Source of the DNA: Ilex aquifolium
Taxonomy: Eukaryota > Streptophyta > Magnoliopsida > Aquifoliales > Aquifoliaceae
Length of the DNA stretch: 64,000 nucleotides
Reading direction: 5' to 3'
Assembly (NCBI GenBank): GCA_951799425.1
Contig: OX637410.1
Span: forward strand, 6,882,001-6,946,000
In this document: positions 22,033 through 33,121 of the stretch, one piece after another
Layout: every line of letters starts with the position of its first letter
How positions within the stretch are numbered: position 1 is the stretch's first letter
The notes under the pieces: model-generated
Database searches by the model: none
Seen by the model: only the letters and a program-made list of their open reading frames with translations
Told to the model about the DNA's origin: nothing
Program-made: the position numbers and the translations under genes

Positions 22033-24802
22033 TGTTGTTCCGGGAGGGGGAAAAAACGTTATGGATATTCCCTTACGATTATACACGTGGAACACACGAC
22101 ACTACCTAGAGGGGAGGGATTGAATAGGTTTTTCAATTTTAGCTCAATTGATTACTAATTAAAACTTAGTTCGACCACAATTACCTCTTTTAACTCTAAT
22201 TGAACAATGAATAGTGGGAATTCCTTTAATCACCACTAACCCTTAAATCCATGATGATTGATGTTAATTAATTCACACAAATACTCAATCTCACGGGGAT
22301 TCCAAAACCCAAAACCGTACATAATTATGTATGAAAAGATGTCAATCAATCATTCATATAAACACATAGTGTACGCGTGTGCTAACAATAACAAGTGTAT
22401 ATGCATAAACAATAAATAACACAAGTGATTTGTTGACGCAAAAAATCTTCCTCGGGGAACCACTCGGGGTTCACCAAAACCTAATCTACTACTCACAAAG
22501 TCAATCTAAAAGTACCAAAGTCTTACACATCAACCATTACCATGGCTAGATGCTCCTTTCCTTCATAGGTCTCTTCACCAAAAGTCCCTTTCCTACGTCA
22601 TTCGTAGCTTCACTTGAACTCCCCGTCGCATGATTCGTTTATGCCTTGAGCAATCATGGGCACACCAACGATTCCCGATATGGACACACCAATGAGTTTG
22701 TCAAATCATCAAGATCTTCAATTCCAATTTGTGAGGTTGGATAGATTCTTTAGTGGTAGTCTTGGATCTAGGTTTGTGGTGGAAGCTCTCAAGGTAGAAA
22801 GTAGTTTTTCTCTCTTATAAATCTCACAAGAGGCTTAACCTAGCCGCGGGAAAGACTCTCCATATTTATAGGTCCGAAATAAGGGTAATATTGGTTAACA
22901 AGAAAATTCAGGTTCGCGAACGACTGCTCGATCGATGAGAGGGCGGTTGCCATTTGAATGAAAACAAGGTTCCAATCTTAACTTAAAAAGAAGACCGCTC
23001 GAGCAACTATGAGACTGCTCCAGCAAAGGTCAAGGGACTGCTCGTGCGAGCTCATAGAGTGAGCCTTATTCTGCCACAATGGCCTTTTCCCCTTTTCTTA
23101 CCTAAGTCATAAACAGACTGCTCTAGCAAATGCTAGTGAGTATTGGACGGTACCTATTGGTTTTTTAAGCAAAAAACTTTTCCTCTTGAGCACTAAAAGG
23201 TGTTGCTCAAGAAAGGTCCGATAACGGTTCAATCTATGTTTTCAAAACACCAAATAGTTCAAAAAATATTTTCTTTTAAAATTACCTAGGAGACATACAC
23301 AGATTAATCCCTAATTCCATTTTAACCATAATCCTCATAAGTTAAATAAAATAATGGATCATCTTAGGTATGTAGGTCATTACCTTTGTCCTAAGCTTGA
23401 AGGTGCAACCGGAGTCTGCATGATGTAGCTTTCATGCTTGATCTCTTCATTTCAGTGATGTTTTTGAATCTTCAATCTTGATAGCATCATGACCATGGAA
23501 TATGTTAAGATTTTCAATGGACTCCTTGAAATTAGACAATTACAAATGTATATCTGACAATCTCAATCTCCTTCAACGGGTGAAGATCAATCCCCTTATA
23601 ACATTCTTCTTTGGTAGGTGAAGACACACCTTTATAATCTCAAGCTCAATCAATACAAGTTCAAGCTCACTTAATACAACACTGTTCTTCTCTCTTTACA
23701 AATAAGAATCACTCAAGATTTCAACAACAGAAAAAATCGTAATAAACCTCTTAGCAAAATCTCACAATAAAGACATTTCTTCAATATGTATATCAACATT
23801 TAGATGCTCAAAAAGTCTTACTTCTTCAAGCCTCACAATGCCCTTTTATAATGGAAGCAAATGCACAACAGAGGTGGCCAAAATCTAGCCATTAGAGGCT
23901 CCAACGGAAAAATCCTAAAGGCCTTCTGATACTTCAGATAAGCTTGTGGAAGGCTTCATGATTTTTCAGAGATTTTTGTTGGTCTTCTAGATTTGCATTT
24001 GGAATTTCGGATTCCTCATCCGAAAATTCGGATCTCCCTTCCGATTGTCCGGTGCTATGCATTTCCCTCAACTTCCAAGACGATTTTGATCCCCAAAGTG
24101 TTCGAATCTGACAATGCCTATTTCAAACAATGTTGTCTAAATTGAAGTCTACTTTTCAAAGTTAATTAAATCAGGTCATTTGGACATTCGAGTAAAGGGT
24201 TATGTCCAAATTACCAAACATATATCTGATTCTCCTGATTGTCTACATCTATATACTACCTTCAACTTATGTGCTGTTGTTCACCTTGAAGATGTTTGAA
24301 TATGAAAATTGATATTTCAAACCAGCGTGTATACCTTGAATTCTTTTTTCCAACCCCATAAGAATCAGTTCAATTTTACATTTGAGTAAAAAGTTATGCC
24401 CACGTGACCGAGATTATGTGAAATTGACTTATATAAGCATTTTTCCTCCTTGGCTTGTTACGTCCACTCCTTTGTCTTAATCCATCAACTCTTCTTCTCA
24501 AGGAATAATAATTATCTTCCTAACTAAAACAAGGATCATATAAGTAAGATAGTTAACCTCTTCATGTTCTCAGTAATAACGATCAAACCGATGAGGTTAT
24601 TGCTTAAACTTATCATTCTAATTCCATCAAATTCTTCTCATCTTCAATCAACCAATTTAGCAATGCTTAATGTCTTCATTTCTTTTCATCTTCTATTATA
24701 TAATTGAGAATTTAACTCTTGCACATCTTATTCTTCGACTGTTTGTATTCAATGTAGCACATTACTCATTACAACTAAACTCAAATGAAGATGATTAGTA
24801 TT
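22033..24802 (-). mobile_element. Copia-type LTR, larger part
   Basis: The plus strand begins TGTTG at 22033 and the proposed other end is CAACA at 27128, an inverted terminal repeat. A T solo LTR is inserted at 24803. Without it the LTR would be about 2.8 kb, long for copia, so a further nested LTR is possible; an AG-rich stretch on the minus strand near 23561-23577 next to TGTCAGATATAC could mark one. There is no coding sequence. Palindromes GCTCGAGC (22997-23004) and GCTCCAGC (23017-23024) are 20 bp apart, and an ATCCGAA/TTCGGAT inverted repeat lies at 24018-24034. Confidence 0.5.
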
Positions 24803-27070
24803 TGTATCACCCTGCATTTTCTTTTATATATGTATATAGATATATAGTAAATAATTGTTGTAAAAATGTGGATATGTGTAGTGATGTGTGTTTGAATTTG
24901 TTAGATTGGAAAAATAGAGATTTAAAATGTTAGTGGAAATAATAGTTGAAATTTGGTTTTTTATAAGTGAAAATAGGAAATTTTAGGTCCTAGAACTTGT
25001 ATTAAATAGGCTTGGTGTAGAAATATGTGTTGGAGAGGTTTGGGATGGATTTGGTTGGCTTAGGAATGGATTGGAAATGGAAAAAAAAAATGAATGAAAC
25101 AGGCTGTGAACAGTGCACTGGCTGCAACTTCAAGCGCGATTTCGACCTTGATGCAGTCAATATCTCCCAAAACTCAAAACATGAAAGTTGTAGAGATCTT
25201 TCTTATAATTCCATAGCATCTTGAATCATCTCAATCGGAGCTCGGATGAGAGAGTTATGCCTATTCTACGAAGACTGGTCTGGAACAGAGTGTTTGCCGA
25301 AACAGTAACAAAAAATCGGGATTTTTGTGTTTTAAAACACCATTTTAAGCCCCATTTGTCCCATTCTTCCATTCCACTCTCACCAAAAACCTCTTAGAGC
25401 CCTAGGAGAAGATAAAGGGAAGAAGAAAAGGGAGAAAGAGAGTCTCTAAAGCTTGGGCTTTGGTTTGAAATTCTTGATTTCAAGGTAGGGGATTTCTTCT
25501 CTTTCTCTTACATTGAGGTTAGGGCTTATGTATATATGTATGTTTTGCTCTAAATGTTATATATATGATATGAAATCATCCTCTCTTAGTCTTTTGGGCA
25601 AAGATTACATGTTTTTAACAAAGTTAGGGTTGAATACCCATGAAATCTCTTTTTGTGTTTCAAAACCCTAGTTATTGGAAAGTAATGGATTTCTTCTTAA
25701 ATTCTTCCTTTATTATTGATTTTGAAACCATAGTGCTTGGTGTTGAGTAATAAAATGATGTTGTGGTGATCTCTTGTATTTTTGTAATTGTTTATTGAAA
25801 TTGTCATGTGATAAATTTGGGGGTTTTTAAGTTATACTTGTAAATTGTGAAATTGTGTTTGGTATTGTATCTCTTATGAGTGTGGGATGACCATGGGTGG
25901 CCTTTGACGAGATATCGTAGAGTGAGTAGACGTGTTGCTTGCTCCGTGTGGGTTGGCATTTTTCCTACCACTCGTAGTGGGGTTAGTGCTTTGGTAAGAC
26001 TAAACCGCTATTGCTCACGGGTGCCGTGTCAGAGGGTTAGTATACTAATGCCTGGGTTGGATACGTCACTGTCATTGGTATGACATACGCCCTTCCTAAA
26101 GGATGGATATCTTTGAGAAGATTTGTGTGCGTGTGTGTGGGCTAGATATTACTCAATGTGTCGATTCATGGGGCTTGCCTTACATCATGGTGGAGATACA
26201 TGTTTATAATGTTGATACAAATGCAATGGTTAGTATTTGTTCATTCTACCAGATACGGTTTCTACAAGAGTTTTGAGAAGTATGGGATTCCGCAAGAACT
26301 TGTGAGAAACGGTGTATGGTGGAATATATTATTAATTGTGTAATTGGTTCCATTTATTCATTAAATTACTGTTGTTACCTAAACTTGAGATCCATTCTAA
26401 AATGTCCCTGTTTTACTTCAAAGATTATATATGTTATTTGTGAAATGAGACCGACTTGTTTTACATGTTTTATAAACCTTGTTCGAGTTTGGGAGAAATG
26501 TTGCTACAGAGCTTAGTGCTCACCCCCTACAAATTACATTTTTCAGATACGGTGTTAGAGGAGAACCTCGGAGTTGACGAGTAGGGGTATTGGGAGGCCC
26601 CATCCGAGGGAAATCGAGATTCCGAGGTGGACATATAGAGATATAGCTTCTTTTGCACTAGACTAGGGAATTTAATTGGAGATCATGTATAGTTTAGTAT
26701 TTTGTTTGTTCTGCTGCTAAGTTTGAGTGTAATTCTTTTGGAATGTAATTGCCATAGCTTGGCCTATTCTTTTGGGATGATATTGTGGATATTATTTATG
26801 GTGAATAAAATCTTATTTTGTGATGTGTAAATGGACTCGGTGTGGTCAATAGTTATGCATATGTGGACCCAGTGTGGTCAATTGTAATATAATTGTCCAG
26901 GTTGTGTTTTGGGTAGAGTTCCCCGTACAAAGGAGACTCTGCCCAAATTTTGTTAAAATATGAATGGTTGATGAATGAAACTTTTGTCGTGATGGATTTA
27001 CTTAGTGCTCTCATGCGGTGAATGGTTTTTAGAATGTAATGTCACCCAAGGGGGTTTTTGGGGCGTTACA
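24803..27070 (+). mobile_element. Tekay-like (family T) solo LTR with GTATT target duplication
   Basis: The unit runs TGTATCACCCTGC... to GGGGCGTTACA (2268 bp), flanked by GTATT at 24798-24802 and 27071-27075. It aligns with the other T LTRs (ATATATGTATATAGATATAT near the start, GCTCACCCCCTACAA and the GTACAAAGGAGACTCTGCCC block near the end). It has no PBS or internal region. The GTACCGGTAC module of its relatives is absent at the matching place (about 25260-25320). Confidence 0.92.
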
Positions 27071-27075
27071 GTATT

Positions 27076-27300
27076 ACAAGAGTATTTATTATCATCAAAA
27101 TCTTGCTAAACCAAGCATAGTGTCAACATTCTTTCCCTTTTTGATGATAACAAGCACAATAAACCAACTACGCATTTAATTCATCTTCTTACTTAACATA
27201 TGCATATTTATAGTGTCAAATATATATATATCAATGCAATATTTCTCTCCCTTTTGACATCATCAAGGACCACAACCCCGACTTTACTAGCACCAGAGGT
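27076..27300 (-). mobile_element. Copia LTR end, PPT and 3' noncoding region
   Basis: The LTR resumes after the T insertion and ends GTGTCAACA at 27128. Immediately outside, the minus strand has AAAAAGGGAAAGAA (27129-27142), a polypurine tract. Further out is a second purine tract, AAAAGGGAGAGAAATATTGC on the minus strand (about 27240-27260). The rest resembles a copia 3' untranslated region and holds an AT-rich TATATATATA run at about 27221-27232. Confidence 0.5.
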
Positions 27301-27828
27301 GTACTAATCAATGAACCCCTTAATTGTTTTAATAGTCTTTCAGTAATGCAAAGGAGAAATGTATAATGCCTTTATGTGGTGTGAAATAGATGTGACTAAT
27401 CCTAAGTCAAAGGGTCGAGAAACTCAACGCTACTATTCTTGAACAACTTGGAGCCAAGCCTTCTTTTTCCACTACTAGGGATATGAACATAATGGGAGAT
27501 CGAGAAGAACAAGAAATACCAAACTCGAGTTCTATCATTTGGAGCCCCTATGGATTCAATTGTCAACTGTCCCTGGCAACCCTATAGGCTATTGGCTTCT
27601 TCCTATATCCATGTTTGGGCAAGCAATTGATTCCATTACCGAACCAAACAAGATTATTCCCTTAGTTCCACCTATCAAAATTTTTCACACTATTTAAGGG
27701 GCAACATCTATTAAGAGGGGATTGATGGACTTCATCGAATTCTTGCTCTCCATGATAAAAAAAACTTGCTGAAATTGAGCTGGTTTGAATTGCGCATATC
27801 CAACCAAGAGTACCTTATTGAAAGCTTT
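27301..27828. other. Unassigned interval
   Basis: About 0.5 kb with no recognisable domain, LTR edge or RNA gene. Short open stretches on the plus strand (for example MGDREEQEIPNSSS near 27490) are interrupted. It directly precedes the B LTR start at 27829, and no PPT is visible there. Confidence 0.4.
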
Positions 27829-28836
27829 TGATTAACCTTGAATAATGCAATAATAAATTAGAAATTAGGGTTAAGTGTGTGCATATAGTAGGTTAAAGTA
27901 ATTACTTTATGTCGTATTAGGGTTAATGTTTGATTTCTATATTTTGTAGGATTTCAAAGATAATTAAGGAAGATCAGAGGGATAAAAGTGCAAAGGTTGA
28001 AAAGGAAAAGGGAGGCAAGTGTAATTAACAAGTCAAAGAGTCAACAAAGGAAGGTTGGCAAGCAAAAAAACTAGATAATCCTCACCGTCTGGACGGTGGT
28101 GGTTGCGTCCAGATGGTGCCCTAAACTGCCTTACTCTTCCTCCTCCTCCCATTGGTCCATTTCAGCAACAAGAAATCCTGATTGGTCTGCCACCCTGAAG
28201 CACCTCTCCAGTGGCTATAAATAGCCTACTTCATCTAGTTTCAGAAGAGTTCAATCTAGTTCAGAAGGGGAGGAAGGGAAAAGAGGAAAAAAGACTATAG
28301 AGAGAGTTCTACAACTAGACGAGTGAAGCCCTGCCCTAAACACTTCACAGCCAGAATTTCTTTACTTCTACATTTCTGTTTTATCCCTTCTACTTGGAGG
28401 GTTAAACCTCTCTCACCTTTGTGTCCTAGTTGGTAATAAGAGTGGAAGTGTTTCAACTTATCCTTGGGGACTGATTTATACTATTGTCACGAGATTATCT
28501 CGTGCTTCTTGCTTGTTTACATCAATGAGGTGTGAGTAGTCTACTTATACTATTTAGTATGGGTAAAGACATGTGTATTTATGTTTGAGTTATGAAAATG
28601 CTGATGTTTTATTTATGTGTTAATGTTTATACCTCCCTTAACTGATGGATGGTTACTATTATTTTGTTTGGTATCGTATGCTCATGGTTACGAGTATCGA
28701 GCTATGCTTATTGCTATATACCAGTTCATGTTAATATTATTACATATTTCATGCATGATACAATGATGAATGTGGTGGGTTTTATGTAATAATCGAGAGA
28801 TTGGTTATAGATGGGTTAAATCCCGGCATAGGTAAT
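27829..28836 (+). mobile_element. Family B LTR, 5' part (continues at 7848-8360)
   Basis: It starts TGATTAACCTTGAATAATGC and matches the complete B LTRs through GTTATAGATGGGTTAAATCC. It is interrupted at 28837 by the A LTR. The paired palindromes CCGTCTGGACGG (28085-28096) and GCGTCCAGATGG (28105-28116) are 20 bp apart, and a TATAAATAG box lies at 28216-28224. Confidence 0.85.
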
Positions 28837-29250
28837 TGCTTGATTGCGATTCACCCTAATCTCCAAACATGATCCCGGTTGTATGTATATGGCTTATATG
28901 AATAGGTGAGTGTCACTCTCCCTCGGGTTCGATGCTAGAAATGGGGAAAATTGTGTGTGTGAGTGAAACATGTGTGTTTGCAAAAATGCTCCCCAAGCAA
29001 AGAGAGACTTGCAATGTCGTGTTTTACTTGGAATGGGTATTCCAAGGTCGTCTCCTCAGGGAAGGAAGGTCAAATTTTTGTGAAGGGTGATTTGTAAATA
29101 AATGAAAATTAGAAAATCTTTTCAATTGTGTTTTGGTGAGTGGTGTTTTGATAAAAATGCAAGAAAGCAAGGTTGGCTAATTCAAAGAGGTTATTCCAAT
29201 GGGAATGCCAAATCAACTCAATTCATTCAACAAATGGTGTCTCTGTGTTT
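28837..29250 (-). mobile_element. Family A solo LTR, left part (continues at 6529-7842)
   Basis: It begins TGCTTGATTG at 28837 (minus-strand end CAAGCA) and includes the block around GGTCGTCTCCTCAGGGAAGG (29047-29066) shared with 825-845 of the A solo LTR. It stops at 29250, where T LTR sequence begins. The break corresponds to the same internal position at which 6529 starts. Confidence 0.8.
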
Positions 29251-29530
29251 ACTTCCTAACTTCCAATACACCCCATATTACCTCTCCCAATGTTTTTCGA
29301 CCTTCCGGATTCAATGGAGGACTTATTTTGACCTAAAAATATTTAGAAACTTCCATAATCCCTCTTCTCAAGTTTACACACCTTCGAAACTTAAACTTCC
29401 CAATCCATTTGTCTCCCTAGTATTTATTCCTACTATTACAATCTATTTAATTTATTCTTACATCATTGCTTTTATTAGAATTACTAGAAAATTATATTAC
29501 TATATTAATCTAAACATGTGGGGGTTTACA
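29251..29530 (-). mobile_element. Family T 5' LTR, terminal part (belongs with 4568-6528)
   Basis: The sequence ACTTCCTAACTTCCAATACA and following matches the start region of T LTRs in reverse (compare 35888-35970) and ends GGGGGTTTACA at 29530, the LTR terminus. It completes the LTR broken at 6528. The plus-strand ORF across it and the neighbouring LTR (29102-29611) is therefore not a gene. Confidence 0.8.
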
Positions 29531-30203
29531 ATAGTTGAAACACTACCACCCTTATCACCTGTTAGGGCACAAAAATGGGAGAGGTTCAACCCTTCAAGTA
29601 AAAAGGAATAACAGAACTGTAGAAGAAAGAAATTCTCGCTGGAAAGCTGGCTAGAAGTGGTTCAGCAGGGCTCCGCTTCACTTTTTTTTCTCTCTCTCTC
29701 ACTATTTTTGACTCTATGAATATCTGGCAAAGCTCTGACTCTCCTGAATTTCCCTCCACTCTCTCTGGCGAAGAATGCTGAAAATGAAGCTGAGCTAGAC
29801 TATTTATACAGGTTGGGGAGGTGCTAGAGGCGGTTAAACACAGGTTGGCCAATCAGGTGCCTTGGCTGCATTAACTGACCAATGGGAGAAGAATAGGGAG
29901 GTATGGCGATTTAACTACCGTCCGGACGGCACCACCACCGTTAGGACGGTGCTAAACCTCTGGTTTTTGCTTCTTGCTTGCTTGATAATTGCATATGCCT
30001 CCCCTGCTGATTTAACTTGTACACTTTGATCCTCTTGTCTTTGCGTAATTTCGCACAAAACCCTGAAAAATATATAGTTTTAACGCATTAACCCTAATTT
30101 ACGCACTAACCCTAATTTAAATTATCTTGACTGTTTTAACTCATTTCACTAACACAATTAACCTAATAATCTATTTCATTAATGCACTTTTTAGGGTTAA
30201 TCA
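29531..30203 (-). mobile_element. Family B LTR, 5' part, interrupted by the T element
   Basis: Matches 44330-44947 and ends TTAGGGTTAATCA at 30203. The remaining part would lie left of the window, beyond the T element that entered here. The palindromes CCGTCCGGACGG (29918-29929) and CCGTTAGGACGG (29938-29949) are 20 bp apart. A TATAAATAG box is on the minus strand near 29799-29807. The LTR is inserted in the RNase H region of the plus-strand B pol. Confidence 0.8.
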
Positions 30204-31987
30204 TGCATGTCAATCAGCATTTGATAAACTTAAAGGCATGCATTTGATTTTCAGACCTATGTGTAATCTTCTAGTGACTATGCAGTAGGAGCTATTTTAG
30301 GTCAGAGGAAAGATAAAAAAAAAACCCTAAGTAATTTACTATGCAAGCAAAACTCTGAATAATGCACAGATGAATTATTCTACCACAAAAAAAGAATTAC
30401 TTGTTGTAGTATTTGCTTTAGATAAATTTTATTCATATTTAGTTGGATCTTCAATTGTTGTGTTCACAGATCATGCAGCGTTGCAATACCTGCTTACCAA
30501 GAAGGATGCAAAACCACGTCTCCTATAATGGATACTACTGCTTCAAGAATTTGATCTCTTCATCATAGACAAGAAAATAGTTAAAATTGTGGTAGCTAAT
30601 CATTTATCAAGGCTGAATTATGATACAAATGAAGAGTCGATACCAGTCAAAGAAACTTTTCTTGATGAGCAATTGTTTGCAATAACAAAAGTAACATGGT
30701 ATGCTGATATAGTCCATTATCTAGCCACAGGTACTATTCCTTTTCATTATACCTGGATCGACAAGAAGAAATTTTTAAGAGAGGTAAGCAATTTCTTTTG
30801 GGAAGATCCCTGTGTGTTTAAGTACTGCAAACATCAGATAATAAGGCATTGTGTACCCAATCATTAAATAGGTTGGGTCATTTCATTTTGTCATTCTTAA
30901 GCTTGTGGATGTCACTTTTCTTCAAAGAAAACCGCTACTAAAATTTTACAATGTGGATTTTATTGGCCCACTCTTTTTAAAGATGTACATATTTTTTGTC
31001 TAAATTGTAACATATGTCAAAGAATGGAGAATATTTCAAAAAGAAACATGATGCCTTTAAACCTTATCTTTATTATTGAAATTTTTTATTGTTGGGACGT
31101 TGATTTTATGGGTCCATTTTCCCATCTTTTAGACATATGTACATTTGGGTTGTCGTTGATTATGTTTCCAAATGGGTAAAGGCAGTTCTTTGTCGGAATA
31201 ATGATCACCGCACAGTGATCAGATTTTTAAAAGAAAATATTTTGTCTAGATTCAGAATTTCTCGATCCATGATAACTAATGGGAGAACACATTTTTGCAA
31301 TAATGTTTTCAAAATTTTAATGAAAAAAGTATTTAATTTCACATAAAGTATCTTCCCTTATCATCCCAGAGAAGTGGACAAGCTGAATTGGTCAATAGGG
31401 AGATAAAATATATTTTGGAGAAAACAGTCAAACCAGATGGTAAAGATTGTTCCTTAAGATTGACTGATGCGCTTTGAGCTTACCAAACTACATACAAAAC
31501 TATTTGGGGAATGTCTCCTTATCGGCTAGTTTATGATAAACCATGTCACTTGCATGTCGAATTGGAACATCGAGCATACTGTGTAATCAAAATGATGAAT
31601 TTTCATATTGACAAAACAAGTGCATCTCATAAACTTTAGATAAATGAATTGGAAGAACTAAGAAATGAAGCATATGAAAATGCAAATATTTTCAAGCCCA
31701 TAATGAAAATTTTTCATGATAAGAATATTGTGCGGAAATCCTTTGTACCCTCTCAAAAAGTTTTGTTATATAATTCAAGCCTCCGCCTATTTCCTAGAAA
31801 GTTGAGATTGAGATGGACATGCCCCTACATTGTTAAACAAGTTTTTGAACATGGGGCAATTGAAATTGAAAATTCATTAACAGGAAATGTTTTCAAAGTA
31901 AATGGACAAAGGCTTAAACCATATCAAGATGGATTTTTTCAAAATGTGGATTCCATTCAGTTCATGGAACCAGAATATCTGTCTTGA
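30204..31987 (+). pseudogene. Family B (Athila-clade) RNase H and integrase, broken
   Basis: The plus strand reads the end of RT and RNase H (AVGAILGQRKDKKK, KKELLVVVFALDKFYSYL, VFTDHAALQYLLTKKDAKP), the linker VANHLSRLNYDTNEE, an integrase zinc region, the core ([50 protein letters not shown]) and a complete C-terminal domain (RNEAYENANIFKPIMKIFHD to GNVFKVNGQRLKPYQDG), with a final stop at 31985-31987. There are at least two frameshifts and several stops. The second catalytic position reads T-N-G where the family has S-D-G. The minus B LTR ending at 30203 removed the upstream part. Integrase would insert element cDNA; this copy cannot. Confidence 0.85.
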
Positions 31988-32852
31988 GAAGTTATTATGA
32001 ATGTTTGATTGTAAATAGTAGTACTTTGTTTTACAGATTAGAGTTTTGCACTATGGATTTGTCTCGCCTCCATATCTTATTAGTAAATTGTCTATAATTT
32101 TACTTCATAATATTTTATATTTAGGACAATGTTTAATTTAGGTTGGGGGAGGAAAACATCCATATTAGTCTTTGTAACCGGTAGACGTTAAAGAACCAGA
32201 TAGTGAGTCTTTTCAAAAAATTTCAAAAAACGGATGAAAAAACTTTTTTTGTTTATTTGGGTATGTTACGTATTTTTTTGAAAGATATACACTCTTTGAT
32301 CATAGAAAAAGCAAAGGTGGTAAGAATGTTAGAAATTCTTGGTAGTCTAGCAAAACCTTTGTGCGAAAAAATTCATTTGCCAAACGCCGATGAGCAAATC
32401 GACTCGGTGGTTGTATAAAGTGCGGTCGAATAATGCATATAAGAGAATTTAACCAATGTGTCGAACCAATTTCAGGTCGAGCATTAGATTGTCTCGACTG
32501 GATTAAGTATAGGCAGAGTAAGGATTACCCTGAGACGCCATCCTATTCAAGTCCAATGCTTTCAAGATATGTACGACGGGAAATTAATTAGTTCACTGAT
32601 GTTCTTGATTAGAAGATTCTGATTGAAACTAATTATGATCAAAGTTGTATAATCATAGGATGCGTAAGAATGTATATAATTATAATTTGATTTTGTGTGT
32701 TAGTGGAATTTAAGTTTATTAGATAATTAATGTGTAAATGTTTGAATTTAAACTAATTATCTATAACTGTACGGTGAATACTGAAGTTGGAAAACTGGAG
32801 AAGATCAAGGGTTAGCAGCCAAGAAGTCAGAGCAAATTCCAGAGGATCAGCA
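31988..32852 (+). other. Family B region between integrase and the internal promoter-like module
   Basis: No recognised gene. A PPT-like GGTTGGGGGAGG lies at 32141-32152 beside a TTAGGACAATG block, as in the A element at 50053-50090. A 71-codon frame at 32203-32418 has no family I know. A T/A-rich stretch follows. The similar region of the minus B element lies outside the window. Confidence 0.5.
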
Positions 32853-33121
32853 CCGTCCGGACGGTGGACGGTGCTGATAGCGTTCGAACGGTACTGGCCA
32901 ATATAAAGTCCCTAGTTTGCGAAACTGAACAATTCAACAGTTCCCTCACAACAAAAAATTCAAAAAACTAGCAGATTTCTCCACTTTCTTTCTTTAGCTT
33001 CACTTTACCCATAAATTTTTCTTCAATTCTACTCCAATTAAACACTTACCCATCATCTTTTATAGGTTCTTACCGAAAAAAAATCCTTGAAAATTTATAT
33101 TGAGCAAGAAATTCAAAATTC
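32853..33121 (+). promoter_or_regulatory. Internal promoter-like module and leader of the extra ORF
   Basis: CCGTCCGGACGG at 32853-32864 lies inside a larger inverted repeat, ATCAGCACCGTCC against GGACGGTGCTGAT. CGTTCGAACG follows at 32881-32890, then TATAAA at 32902-32907. A 215-nt A/T- and pyrimidine-rich leader runs to the ATG at 33122. The palindrome is the one used in this family's LTR, which also has palindromes then TATA. A second copy of the whole arrangement is at 63622-63890. Promoter function is inferred. Confidence 0.6.

Larger units (their letters stand above)
6529..29250. mobile_element. Inserted, circularly permuted 22.7-kb block of nested retroelements
   Basis: The block begins and ends inside an A-family LTR: 6529-7842 is its right part and 28837-29250 its left part. 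Just inside these are the right part (7848-8360) and left part (27829-28836) of a single B-family LTR. The pieces are in an order that is only contiguous if 29250 is joined to 6529. The flanking T LTR is interrupted with no visible loss, sharing TA at the exchange point. The simplest reading is integration of a circular DNA; see the findings for tests and alternatives. Confidence 0.6.

Noticed and set aside
27221..27232. TATATATATA run as a promoter
   Set aside because: A simple AT repeat in a copia 3' region without associated gene or start context.
29102..29611. 169-codon open frame on the plus strand
   Set aside because: It spans the junction of the A LTR, the T LTR end and the B LTR; all three are repeats with known boundaries and the frame has no domain.
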